Assembly: GCF_004786035.1 (NCBI RefSeq)
Contig: NZ_CP035088.1
Span: 3,446,001-3,510,000, forward strand
DNA from: Pseudomonas viciae
GTDB lineage: Bacteria; Pseudomonadota; Gammaproteobacteria; Pseudomonadales; Pseudomonadaceae
Reading direction: 5' to 3'
DNA length: 64,000 nucleotides
Part shown: positions 34,275 to 42,614 of the stretch, one piece after another
How the letters are laid out: each line of letters begins with the position of its first letter
Position numbering within the stretch: the first letter of the stretch is position 1
The notes under the pieces: generated by a model
The model's database searches: none
What the model was told of the DNA's origin: nothing
Seen by the model: the letters and a program-made list of their open reading frames with translations, nothing else
Position numbers and translations under genes: made by a program

Positions 34275-35729
34275 ATGACTCAGCACCTGAATCACTTCAT
34301 CCAAGGAGCGTCCTTCGAGGCCTCCGACGGTGGGCGCATAACCCTCATCAACCCCGTGACAGAACAGGTGTACGGCAGCTCCGCACGCGGCACGAGCGCG
34401 GATGTGGACCGCGCCGTGGAGGCAGCGCGCAGCCAACTCGAGGGTGGCGCCTGGAGCCAGCTCGACGGTGCCCAGCGCGGTCGACTGCTGTCGAAGCTGG
34501 CTGACCTGGTGGAACGCGACACCGAGTTGCTGGCTGATCTGGACGCCAACGCCATCGGTCGCTCCCCGATCGAGCCACGCCGGATGGACCTGCCCAACGC
34601 GATCGCCAACCTGCGCGCCGCCGCCGGCTGGGCCAACCAACTGGAGGGGCGCACCATTCCCACCGGTGGCTACTTCGGCAGCAAGACCCTCTCGTACACA
34701 GTGCGCGAGCCGGTGGGCGTGGTTGGTGCCATCGTGCCCTGGAATTCGCCGCTGATGATCACGGTCTGGAAGCTCGCCGCTTTGCTGGCGGCAGGCTGCA
34801 CCGTGGTCATCAAGCCTTCGGAAGAAACCCCGCAGTCGGCGCTGCACCTGGCGGCGCTGGCCCAGGAAGCGGGTTTCCCTGATGGTGTGATCAACGTGGT
34901 TACCGGCTACGGTGCACAGGTGGGTCGCGCCTTGTGCGAACACCCGCACGTGGCCAAGATCAGTTTCACCGGCAGCCCCGAGGCCGGACGCGAGATCCAG
35001 CGCACCGCCGGCGTGCTGTTCAAGCGTGTGGCACTGGAGCTGGGCGGCAAGAGCCCACAGATTGTCTTTGACGACGCGTCCTTCGACGACGCGTTGCGCG
35101 GCTGCGCGCTTGGCTTGTTCGTCAACCAGGGCCAGGTCTGTGCCGCTGGCTCGCGTATCCTGGTGCAGCGCAGCATCGCCGATCGCTTCGCCGCAGCGCT
35201 TGCCGATGCCGCCCGAGCAGTCAAGGTGGGCGATCCTCGACAGCCCGACGTGCAGATGGGGCCAGTGGCCAAGAAAGCACAGTTCGAGCGGGTCAACCGT
35301 TACATCCAGCTGGGCATCGAACAAGGCGCCTCCCTGCTGGCCGGCGGCGTATCGAACCCCGAGCAGGGCTGGTTTGTGCAGCCGACCATCTTCGCCAACG
35401 CCCGCAATGACATGGCGATCGCCCGAGACGAGATCTTCGGCCCCGTTGGCACGGTGATCACGTTCGACAGCGAAGATGAGGCGATCGCAATGGCCAACGA
35501 TTCCACCTACGGCCTGGCGGCCACGATCTGGACGAGCGATCTGGTGCGAGCGCACCGCGTCGCCGCGGCGGTAAAGGCCGGTGCCGTGGGCATCAACTGC
35601 TGGAGCCCGCTGGATGCCAACCTGCCCTGGGGCGGCGTCAAGTCCAGTGGCATTGGCCGTGAAGGCGGGTTCAGCGGCGCGTTGGCCTATACCGAAGAAA
35701 AGGTCATCACCGTGCTGCTGCCTAACTGA
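34275..35729 (+). CDS. NAD(P)-dependent aldehyde dehydrogenase
   Basis: A 484-residue ALDH-superfamily enzyme. Visible: VVGAIVPWNSPLM (Asn of the oxyanion hole), VIKPSEETP (cofactor ribose), SFTGSPEAG (Rossmann loop), LELGGKSPQIVF (general-base Glu) and NQGQVCAAGSRI (catalytic Cys). ATG 34275 (MTQHLNHFIQGASF) is preferred over the longer frame starting 34200, which overlaps the aminotransferase end. It should oxidise the semialdehyde or aldehyde from the upstream aminotransferase to the acid. Confidence 0.94.
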   Translation: MTQHLNHFIQGASFEASDGGRITLINPVTEQVYGSSARGTSADVDRAVEAARSQLEGGAWSQLDGAQRGRLLSKLADLVERDTELLADLDANAIGRSPIEPRRMDLPNAIANLRAAAGWANQLEGRTIPTGGYFGSKTLSYTVREPVGVVGAIVPWNSPLMITVWKLAALLAAGCTVVIKPSEETPQSALHLAALAQEAGFPDGVINVVTGYGAQVGRALCEHPHVAKISFTGSPEAGREIQRTAGVLFKRVALELGGKSPQIVFDDASFDDALRGCALGLFVNQGQVCAAGSRILVQRSIADRFAAALADAARAVKVGDPRQPDVQMGPVAKKAQFERVNRYIQLGIEQGASLLAGGVSNPEQGWFVQPTIFANARNDMAIARDEIFGPVGTVITFDSEDEAIAMANDSTYGLAATIWTSDLVRAHRVAAAVKAGAVGINCWSPLDANLPWGGVKSSGIGREGGFSGALAYTEEKVITVLLPN

Positions 35730-35837
35730 GAACAAAAAAAACCGCACTGACCGGACCACCCTCCAAGCCCCTGTGTCGTAGAGGGTGGCCGTTCAAATGT
35801 GCATTGCGATGCCTTGATGATCGATGGAGAGACTGCG

Positions 35838-36401
35838 ATGAATCCGGTAAATCAAACAACAATTGATCGGTATCCTACGTCCCTGCGTATGTTGCACTGG
35901 GTGCGCGCCGTGCTCATCGCCGGCCTCCTCTGGGCTGGCTGGCATATGACCGGGATGAATGATGAAGTGGCAAGCAAATACGAACTCTATTACCCGTGGC
36001 ACAAATCCTTTGGGGTGTTGATGCTGTTGGTGGTTCTGGTCCAGATCGCCCTGCGCTGGCGCACCCCCAAGCTTCCACAACCCCTGGAAACACTGGCTGG
36101 ACATGAGCGGTTTTTGTCACAGCTTGTGCAGCGTGCCATGTACGTGCTTATCGTGATTGTGCCGTTGATGGGTTACTCGATGTCGAGTACCTACACGATG
36201 AGCGACGGGGTATTCTTTTTTGGGGTGAACCTGCCGGAGCTGCTACCGAAAAATGACGACTGGTTCGTCGTCTTCCAGTGGCTGCACAAAGTACTCGCCT
36301 ATACCCTGCTCGGCCTGATCGTGCTGCATGTCGCCGGCGCCCTCAAGCACCGGTTCTTCGACCCGGACCCTCGCAACGACGTCCTGCGCCGCATGCTGTG
36401 A
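35838..36401 (+). CDS. Cytochrome b561 family protein
   Basis: A 187-residue inner-membrane dihaem cytochrome with four hydrophobic helices. Candidate haem-ligand histidines sit in helices: SLRMLHWVRA, YYPWHKSFGVL, WLHKVLAY and IVLHVAGALKH. ATG 35838 (MNPVNQTTIDRYP) follows GGAGAG; the longer frame from 35799 is unlikely. It lies 108 bp after the aldehyde dehydrogenase gene and convergent with the outer-membrane barrel gene. It may carry electrons between the quinone pool and a periplasmic partner. Confidence 0.9.
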   Translation: MNPVNQTTIDRYPTSLRMLHWVRAVLIAGLLWAGWHMTGMNDEVASKYELYYPWHKSFGVLMLLVVLVQIALRWRTPKLPQPLETLAGHERFLSQLVQRAMYVLIVIVPLMGYSMSSTYTMSDGVFFFGVNLPELLPKNDDWFVVFQWLHKVLAYTLLGLIVLHVAGALKHRFFDPDPRNDVLRRML

Positions 36402-36434
36402 CCGTCCCGTCTTAATCACCTCTCCCGCCGGAAA

Positions 36435-36453
36435 GCGCCACCGCTGGTGGCGC
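36435..36453. terminator. Hairpin between convergent genes
   Basis: A perfect 8-bp stem GCGCCACC-GCT-GGTGGCGC lies in the 99-bp gap between convergent genes. Three Ts follow on the minus-strand side, so it may help end the outer-membrane protein transcript. The T-tract is short, so this is tentative. Confidence 0.45.
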
Positions 36454-36500
36454 CTGCGCATCTAACTCTCTGCAACAGATGCCGCCAGCGGCGACTCAGA

Positions 36501-37838
36501 TCAGAACGTCACCCACACGATGAACTGCAAGTAAGTGTTGGTTGATGCGCTCCCGCTCTGCAAACCACCGTCGCCGAGCCACTTCCTTGGCTTGTAGAAA
36601 CCCACCAGCGGCGACAGCGTGACGTTATCCGTCACCATCCAGTCCAGATACAGGTCGACCTCACGGGCACTGAAGTCTTGAGTGTCCCGGTCGGAGAGTT
36701 GGTTATAGTGGAAGTACATCGCGTTGAGTGTCAGTTTGTCGGTCGGCTGAACCGAGAACAGCACATCGTTGATTTGCATGTTCGAAGTCACTGAACCGGC
36801 ATAGTTCGCGGCGACTTCACCTTGGTATCGTTTGCGGAAACCGCCCTGGAACAGGAAGTCCCAGCCTTCGGAATAACGCGAATAACGGTAACTTACCGCC
36901 GGTTGCCATTTGACGTCGGCAAAGGTGTAGCCCGCGTCGAAGAACATCGCCCGCTGCGACCCCGAACGTTTTTCCTGGCGCGCCACCTCGAATGCAAAAT
37001 CAGCGTTCTCGATGCCGGCATTGCCCTGGCCACGGATGCTGTAGATATCCATGCCCTTGCGCTCACTCCGATCGGCGAAGGTATATCGCTCGTTGACATC
37101 CAGCCCGTGCACATAGGTCGAACCAATCGAGCCGATGGCCGTCGTGTAGTCGATGGTGGCGGCCGCCACTTCGGTCTCCGACTGTCCTGGATTGTCCGAC
37201 TTCAACCACATCAGGCTGCCGTGAAGCCCCTGCGTACCGCCCAGCTTCAGAACGGCCGTATTGCCGAAGGCCAATCGCGGCCCCAGGTAAAAGGCGCCGC
37301 CGCGATTGAACCGACCGTCCGCGACACCAGGGATGGGGCTGAAGGCCTTGCCGGGGGCGAACCCGTCGTCGGTGATCAGGAAACCGTCCACCGTCACGAT
37401 CTGCCGACCAAAAGAGAAATCAACGCCATCCGTACCCAGGGCGGGAATCAGATCACCTGACTTCCAACCCAGATAGGCATCTTCTACCGCCGTTCTTCTT
37501 TCATTCCCGGCAGTGATCGCTCCCGCGTCCCCGTCGCCCCATGAGCCCGTACTGATCAGGCTGAACCCGCCGTAGATCGAGCCGGGACCGATCTTGTCCG
37601 TCGTGCCGTTTACACCGTACTTGGCGAAGCCTTCCTGCCATCGCATCCTGCCGGGCTCCTCCTGCGGGTTGGCGAGGTAATTCTTTTCACTGCCGAACCA
37701 ACCAAACCCCGCCCAGAGGTCGGCATTCAGGACAGTTGCACCATCGTCTTCGTTGTAGAGCTCGTAGGCCTGTGCCTGCGGCTCCAATGTGCAGAGTGCA
37801 ACCAACGAAAGTAATGGGGCGTAGTGGGGGGTGCGCAT
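36501..37838 (-). CDS. Outer-membrane beta-barrel protein (alginate-export/porin-like)
   Basis: A 445-residue secreted barrel. The signal peptide ends ...EPQAQA before YELYNEDDGATV. Many amphipathic strands follow, and the last residue is an aromatic Phe (IVWVTF), the outer-membrane assembly signal. The overall look (DLWAGFGWFGSEKNY, SFGRQIVTVDGFLITDDG) resembles alginate-export-type or other large specific porins; I cannot fix the subfamily. ATG 37838 follows AGGAGAG with 6 nt spacing; the frame open to 38069 is rejected. It is divergent from the 12-gene set at 38075-47311 and may supply its outer-membrane channel. Confidence 0.8.
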   Translation of the reverse strand: MRTPHYAPLLSLVALCTLEPQAQAYELYNEDDGATVLNADLWAGFGWFGSEKNYLANPQEEPGRMRWQEGFAKYGVNGTTDKIGPGSIYGGFSLISTGSWGDGDAGAITAGNERRTAVEDAYLGWKSGDLIPALGTDGVDFSFGRQIVTVDGFLITDDGFAPGKAFSPIPGVADGRFNRGGAFYLGPRLAFGNTAVLKLGGTQGLHGSLMWLKSDNPGQSETEVAAATIDYTTAIGSIGSTYVHGLDVNERYTFADRSERKGMDIYSIRGQGNAGIENADFAFEVARQEKRSGSQRAMFFDAGYTFADVKWQPAVSYRYSRYSEGWDFLFQGGFRKRYQGEVAANYAGSVTSNMQINDVLFSVQPTDKLTLNAMYFHYNQLSDRDTQDFSAREVDLYLDWMVTDNVTLSPLVGFYKPRKWLGDGGLQSGSASTNTYLQFIVWVTF

Positions 37839-37868
37839 GACGTCTCTCCTGTTTTTATATTTATGAGG

Positions 37869-37911
37869 CGAGTCATGAGTGTTCCGACTCGGGCTGCCCA
37901 TGCGGTAGCCC
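37869..37911. promoter_or_regulatory. Dyads in the divergent region before the 12-gene set
   Basis: Two neighbouring inverted repeats: CGAGTC-N11-GACTCG (37869-37891) and GGGCT...AGCCC (37891-37911). They lie between the outer-membrane barrel gene and the DUF6152-like gene and may be an operator. No recognisable Zur, Fur or MntR box was found in this 236-bp region. Confidence 0.35.
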
Positions 37912-38074
37912 AAATCAGCATGTGGACATGGGTTGCCCCTCCATTCCCTTGGTCCCATCGCTGCCCACTGAAAACCTGTCCTGGGATTTGAATGGTTGCC
38001 GTTTTGGGCTACGGCCTGCGCAGGTGTCCCCCTATGCTGGGGCCATAAGAACGCATAAGAACGAGGCATCCGTC

Positions 38075-38458
38075 ATGATCCCATCCCCGCTGTTACGTCA
38101 GGGGCTTTGCCTGCTGACCATCGTCGCTTGCAGTGCCCTACCGTCCCTGGCCACCGCCCACCATTCATTCGCGCTTTTCGACCAGACCAAGACGGTCACG
38201 GTCCAGGGCGTGGTCGAGCGCTTCGCCTGGACCAATCCGCACATCACGATCTACCTCGATACGCCCGGCCCGCCCTCCCAGCGCTACAAGATCGAGACCG
38301 GCAGTGTCAACGCGCTGCAACGCGCGGGCTGGAGCGCTGACTCGATCAAGGCCGGCGAGAGCGCCGAGGTGTCCTTCAGGCCGCTGAAGAACGGTGACCC
38401 GGGAGGACTGCTCGTGGAGATCAAGATCGGTGACGTCGTGCTCACGGGCGGCGGTTAG
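38075..38458 (+). CDS. DUF6152-like small periplasmic protein
   Basis: A 127-residue exported protein. A signal peptide ending ...SLATA is followed by HHSFALFDQTKTVTVQGVV and FAWTNPHITIYLD, the pattern I associate with DUF6152. The mature N-terminus starts with two histidines, which could bind a metal. ATG 38075 was chosen because it starts the signal peptide; the longer upstream frame does not. First gene of a close-packed set of 12. Function unknown. Confidence 0.75.
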   Translation: MIPSPLLRQGLCLLTIVACSALPSLATAHHSFALFDQTKTVTVQGVVERFAWTNPHITIYLDTPGPPSQRYKIETGSVNALQRAGWSADSIKAGESAEVSFRPLKNGDPGGLLVEIKIGDVVLTGGG

Positions 38459-38536
38459 GCGAAGTCCTTCCCTCCCCCGCTTCATGACCATCGAACTTAA
38501 CCGAACCAAACAGGCCAGCAGCGTGGAGACGTTTCA

Positions 38537-39301
38537 ATGAAACCGACACGAACCTTGAGCGCAGCAACGATCTTCCTCGGCATCGTCCTCGTGACCGTCG
38601 CCGGGATGTGCAACGCGGCAGCGTCGAAGACCCAGCACGACAAGCGCCCGGACATCAGCGGCACCTGGGAAAGGACTCCGGATGACTGGTTCGGAGAGAA
38701 CCCGGACGAGCCGGTGCACCCGGGCGGACCGATGGACCTGAAGGAACCCTATGCCAGCCAATACGCCGAGTTGAAGAAAAAACAGGCCGTCGCGAACGAA
38801 GCCGGGACGCCGCTGGCCACGACGAGCTCCAGATGCCTGCCCGAGGGCATGCCAACGTTGATGGCGGCGCTCTTCCCGATCCAGATCATTCACGACGACA
38901 AGCAAGTGGTTGTCCTTGGCGAATACCTCCAGCAGGTACGCCGGATTCTCTTGAACGAGGCAATGCCGCCAAAAGAGAAGCTCGACCCCAAGTACCAGGG
39001 CCATTCGCGCGGCCACTGGGAAGGCGACACGCTCGTCGTGGAGACACAACGTGTGCGAACGGACGTGACGTTCTATGACGTTCCCCATGGTGCGGACATG
39101 AAGATCACCGAACGCATCAGGCTGCGGGGGCCGGACCACTTGGAGAACCAGGTGGTGATCGAGGACCCGCAGGTGCTCAACACCCCGTATCGCTTCACGT
39201 TCGACTACAAGCGCTCCAACTACGCCATTCAAGAGTATGTCTGCGAGAACAACCAGATCGTGATCGACAGCGAGGGCAAGGCGTCCCTCAGCCGTGAGTG
39301 A
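38537..39301 (+). CDS. Exported protein of unknown function
   Basis: A 254-residue protein with a signal peptide (TIFLGIVLVTVAGMCNAAA). The mature part starts with DISGTWERTPDDWFG and continues with conserved-looking HSRGHWEGDTLVVET and ITERIRLRGPDHLENQ, a lipocalin-like beta pattern seen in proteins of unknown function near DUF6152 genes. It follows the DUF6152-like gene by 78 bp and precedes the hydrolase-like gene by 32 bp. Probably periplasmic. Confidence 0.7.
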   Translation: MKPTRTLSAATIFLGIVLVTVAGMCNAAASKTQHDKRPDISGTWERTPDDWFGENPDEPVHPGGPMDLKEPYASQYAELKKKQAVANEAGTPLATTSSRCLPEGMPTLMAALFPIQIIHDDKQVVVLGEYLQQVRRILLNEAMPPKEKLDPKYQGHSRGHWEGDTLVVETQRVRTDVTFYDVPHGADMKITERIRLRGPDHLENQVVIEDPQVLNTPYRFTFDYKRSNYAIQEYVCENNQIVIDSEGKASLSRE

Positions 39302-39333
39302 AGCCCTATCAATGACCCCTTGGAGGTGACCGG

Positions 39334-40842
39334 ATGGAACGACCGATGACCATCAGCATCCTGCGGCCAACGCTACAAGGCGCCCTGCTGTCGCTGATGC
39401 TGACCTCGAACACCTTCGCCGAGGTGCCCCGCATGCCCACGGTCATTGCCGTGCCGCCCTCCAGCGTACTGCCGCTGTCGTCGGCGAAGCGACCGGGCAC
39501 CGAACACAGCGACCTCGACATGTACGACTACATCGAAGAGGAGTTTTACCTGCAAGGCATCGCCCCGGCCATTACCGCCGCGGGCAAAACCCTCCTCGAG
39601 GCGCCCTATACCACGCGCATTCTGGTGCGCAAGCCGGCAGACCCCGCGCACTTCAATGGCACGGTGGTAATCGAGCCATTCAGTTGGTTTGGCGAGCGCG
39701 GCGCGGGATGGATCCTGACCCGTGATTACTTGCTGCGGCGTGGCTACGCGTACATCGGCTACACGCTGAACATGAACAAGCCGACTGTCGATCCCAAATT
39801 CATCTCGGACACCCCGGCTGCCGAGGCCGAGCAGGTCGCCCAATACGGACGGATCGTGAACTTCGAATTCATGCGCCGCTTCGACTACGCACGCTATGCG
39901 CCGTTGGGCACCTATTACGATCCGGAGCGTTTCACGCGCGGTGCCGGTCCCGATCCGTTCGCTCCACAATCCCAGGGCATTGGCGCGCAACTGGCGCTGC
40001 TGCTCAAGACCAATGCGGCGCAAGGCCCGTTGGCAGGCCTCGACGTGAAGCGAGTCTACGTCAATAGCTGGGCCGTGACCGCGCAAGTCTGGATGGACTA
40101 CCTCGACCAGGGCCGGCACCAGCAATGGCGCATGCCCGACGCAAGCCCCTTGATCGATGCCTACATGACGGGGCGCATGGCCTATGGCGAGGTGGGCGGC
40201 GACGTCATCCGGCTGCCGCGGCAGATGCCCGACGGCGCGCCGTTCGTGACCGTCTACAGCCAGTCCGAACTGATGCACGACGTGATCGAAGGCATCGACC
40301 TGCCGCCGGATACCGACAGCCCGCAGCTTCGCTACTACGAAGTGACCGGCATACCGCATCTGCGGCTGGCCGACCTCGGTACGGAGCATACCGAACTGTT
40401 AGCTGCCGACATCGGCAAGGGCGACGACCCACGGTGCCGGACGCTGTACGACGAACCGGTGGAGCTGGTCGTCTCGGCGCTCCTCGATGGCATGGACCAA
40501 TGGGCGCGCGAGGGCAAAGCCATGCCGAAGGCGCCGCGAGTCCTGCGCGAAGGCAAGGCCGTCGCACGCGACCCCGCCACCGGCAACCTGCAAGGAGGCG
40601 TGCGCCCGCCGTGGATCCAGGTGCCCAGCGCGACCTACCTCACGGACCAGGAGACCGGTTGCGGCCTGATCTACGACACCAAAGTGCCCTATTCCAAGGA
40701 AGTGCTTGGTCAGCGCTACGGTAGTTTCAGCCACTACGAGCAGGCATTCGAAGAGGCCAAGGGCCTCTCGATCAGGCAGGGCTATCTCCTCCCGGAGGAT
40801 GCCAAGGGCCTGCGTCCGATCGCAAAACCCCAAGACTTCTAA
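39334..40842 (+). CDS. Exported alpha/beta-hydrolase-domain protein
   Basis: A 502-residue protein with a signal peptide (LLSLMLTSNTFA) and the layout of the large alpha/beta-hydrolase family (Abhydrolase_10-like): TTRILVRKPADPAHFNGTV, WFGERGAGWILTRDYLLRRG, and a late ITGIPHLR-like VTGIPHLRLAD carrying a possible catalytic His. The nucleophile elbow normally GxSxG reads VNSWAVTA here, so catalysis is uncertain. GGAGGTG (39322-39328) lies 5 nt before the ATG. Found inside the DUF6152/DUF6644/ABC operon; its substrate is unknown. Confidence 0.75.
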   Translation: MERPMTISILRPTLQGALLSLMLTSNTFAEVPRMPTVIAVPPSSVLPLSSAKRPGTEHSDLDMYDYIEEEFYLQGIAPAITAAGKTLLEAPYTTRILVRKPADPAHFNGTVVIEPFSWFGERGAGWILTRDYLLRRGYAYIGYTLNMNKPTVDPKFISDTPAAEAEQVAQYGRIVNFEFMRRFDYARYAPLGTYYDPERFTRGAGPDPFAPQSQGIGAQLALLLKTNAAQGPLAGLDVKRVYVNSWAVTAQVWMDYLDQGRHQQWRMPDASPLIDAYMTGRMAYGEVGGDVIRLPRQMPDGAPFVTVYSQSELMHDVIEGIDLPPDTDSPQLRYYEVTGIPHLRLADLGTEHTELLAADIGKGDDPRCRTLYDEPVELVVSALLDGMDQWAREGKAMPKAPRVLREGKAVARDPATGNLQGGVRPPWIQVPSATYLTDQETGCGLIYDTKVPYSKEVLGQRYGSFSHYEQAFEEAKGLSIRQGYLLPEDAKGLRPIAKPQDF

Positions 40843-40863
40843 CCCCATGCGGAAGCAAAGCAA

Positions 40864-41346
40864 ATGTCATCAGAACTCATCATCGCCTGGATCTACGCAT
40901 CACCGTTGAGCACTGCCATCAGGGACCTGTCCTGGGTCGTGCCCACCATCCAGAGCGTTCATATCATTGCCATCGCGGTGATCTTCGGCGCCGCCGTGAT
41001 CTCTGACCTGCGGCTGGCCGGCATGCTCGCCACGGACGAACCCTTGCGCGGCGTCATTCGCCGTTACTACCCATGGATGCGCGCCGCACTCATCGTCCTG
41101 CTCCTCACCGGGTTGGTGATGATCATCGGCGAGCCAGACCGCGTACTGGTCAACACGACGTTCTGGCTGAAGATGTTCCTGGTCGTTGCCGTGTTCACCC
41201 TGGCCTGGACAATTCGACGTCCATTGTTGCGCCCCGCTGCTCAGGCTCAAGGCGATAACGAGAAGCCTCCCATCAAGGCGCTGGCCTGGCTGTCGATCGC
41301 CCTGTGGTGCGGCGTGATCTTCTGTGGTCGCTGGATTGCTTACTGA
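40864..41346 (+). CDS. DUF6644-like membrane protein (first copy)
   Basis: A 160-residue inner-membrane protein with four predicted helices. Motifs IQSVHIIAIAVIFGAAVISDLRL and CGRWIAY recur in the next gene, so the two are paralogues. The helix histidine in SVHII is shared by both and might ligate haem or metal. It follows the hydrolase-like gene by 21 bp. I call it DUF6644-like from its pattern; function unknown. Confidence 0.75.
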   Translation: MSSELIIAWIYASPLSTAIRDLSWVVPTIQSVHIIAIAVIFGAAVISDLRLAGMLATDEPLRGVIRRYYPWMRAALIVLLLTGLVMIIGEPDRVLVNTTFWLKMFLVVAVFTLAWTIRRPLLRPAAQAQGDNEKPPIKALAWLSIALWCGVIFCGRWIAY

Positions 41347-41385
41347 TCCCAGCGTGTTCAACGAACGTTTTCTCAGGTATTCGCC

Positions 41386-41874
41386 ATGGACATTCAATCG
41401 ATACTGCAAGCCCTCGAGGACACCCCGGTCGCCGCCCAGATCAGAGAGTCGGGTTCCATTTTCCCAAACCTGGAGTCGGTGCATGTGATCGGCATCGCCC
41501 TCGTGTTCGGGACCATCGCCGTCGTCGACTTGCGCCTGCTCGGCGTCGCCTCCCATCGCCGAAGCGCGCTACGGCTGATCCGGGAACTGCTGCCATTCAC
41601 CTGGGTTGCCTTCGCAGCCTGCGTGATCACTGGCCTGCTCATGTTCGCCTCCAATGCCACCACCTATGCGCAGAACAGCGTTTTCTGGTGGAAGATGGGG
41701 CTGTTGGCGCTGGCCGGCCTCAACATGGGGATATTCCACCTGGGCGCCTATCGCCGGATCGACGAGTGGGACACCACCCTGCCGCCTCCCAGCCAGGCAC
41801 GTATCGCCGGATTCAGTTCGCTGACACTGTGGGTGAGCGTGATATGCCTTGGCCGCTGGATCGGGTTTGTCTGA
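41386..41874 (+). CDS. DUF6644-like membrane protein (second copy)
   Basis: A 162-residue four-helix membrane protein, paralogous to the preceding one: LESVHVIGIALVFGTIAVVDLRL and CLGRWIGFV match at the same positions. Additional helix histidine in IFHLGAYR is unique to this copy. The pair may form a heterodimer, as tandem paralogous membrane proteins often do. Its TGA overlaps the next gene's ATG by one base (TGATG, 41872-41876), implying translational coupling. Confidence 0.75.
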   Translation: MDIQSILQALEDTPVAAQIRESGSIFPNLESVHVIGIALVFGTIAVVDLRLLGVASHRRSALRLIRELLPFTWVAFAACVITGLLMFASNATTYAQNSVFWWKMGLLALAGLNMGIFHLGAYRRIDEWDTTLPPPSQARIAGFSSLTLWVSVICLGRWIGFV

Positions 41875-42614
41875 TGGCTCACCTGTCACGAACCAGCCTC
41901 GGCGATAACGTAAACGGAGCGGTCCATGTCGTGCGCCCGGCTTCCAGCCGCTGGGAATCGCTGGCCCTGCTGTTTGCAGCCCTGGCAATCATCGCCAGCG
42001 TGACAGGTTATGTGCTGCTGCGCCCACAGCACGCCGGCCCACCGACACCCTTGAGCTGGCAGGTGCGCTCCTTCGATGGCCTCGGTGCAGTCGACCAGGC
42101 CATCCACAGCGCCCTGCTGCCCGCCGGTGAAGAAATCATCTGGAACAATAACGACACCGGCGGTTGGATCACCCTGGAGCAAGCCCAGAAGATCTTGCTG
42201 CCGCCGTTCTACCGAGACGCCTTCTGGAAGACCAATGGCGAGGTGCATTGGCAGTTGATTTTGCCTGGCACCCACCTGCCTCATGCTGGTTCCGTCGATG
42301 ATCACGACGACGCCGACGCCCCGACGCCGCCGAGCCCCAGCGACGTCTCGAAAGCCACCCAGGGCCAGGGCGCCACGGTCTACTACGGCTCCGTCGGTCG
42401 CGCGCGCGGCCAGAGCGCCTACCTGCTCGTCATTGGGCACGCCCATGCCGGCGTCATGTGGGCCAACCAGGCCACGATCTGGATCCACCGCGACCCGAAC
42501 GCACCTTACCCAGGCATCGTCAAGCCCGAATCGCTGGTCGGCCAAGGTTGGCGCCAGGTCATTCCTTACGACGGTGCCAGCGAAGTCGAACGTGTAAAAG
42601 GAAACCAGCCATGA
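41874..42614 (+). CDS. Single-span membrane-anchored protein (DUF6162-like)
   Basis: A 246-residue protein with one N-terminal membrane segment (LALLFAALAIIASVTGYVLL) and a periplasmic domain. It contains the metal-site-like run HLPHAGSVDDHDDAD and a second His pair in VIGHAHAGVMW. I recall such proteins (DUF6162) next to zinc ABC transporters in pseudomonads, but hold the name loosely. The Trp/Asn-rich core WNNNDTGGWITLEQAQKILL is distinctive. Its stop overlaps the next ATG as ATGA. A periplasmic metal-handling role is inferred from histidines and neighbours. Confidence 0.65.
   Translation: MAHLSRTSLGDNVNGAVHVVRPASSRWESLALLFAALAIIASVTGYVLLRPQHAGPPTPLSWQVRSFDGLGAVDQAIHSALLPAGEEIIWNNNDTGGWITLEQAQKILLPPFYRDAFWKTNGEVHWQLILPGTHLPHAGSVDDHDDADAPTPPSPSDVSKATQGQGATVYYGSVGRARGQSAYLLVIGHAHAGVMWANQATIWIHRDPNAPYPGIVKPESLVGQGWRQVIPYDGASEVERVKGNQP

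Noticed and set aside
32792..34276. A long minus-strand frame opposite the aminotransferase
   Set aside because: Antisense shadow of a GC-rich gene. The plus strand encodes an intact PLP enzyme with catalytic lysine, while the antisense product has no recognisable fold.
34257..35759. A 500-codon minus-strand frame opposite the aldehyde dehydrogenase
   Set aside because: Antisense shadow; the plus strand has the full set of ALDH motifs.
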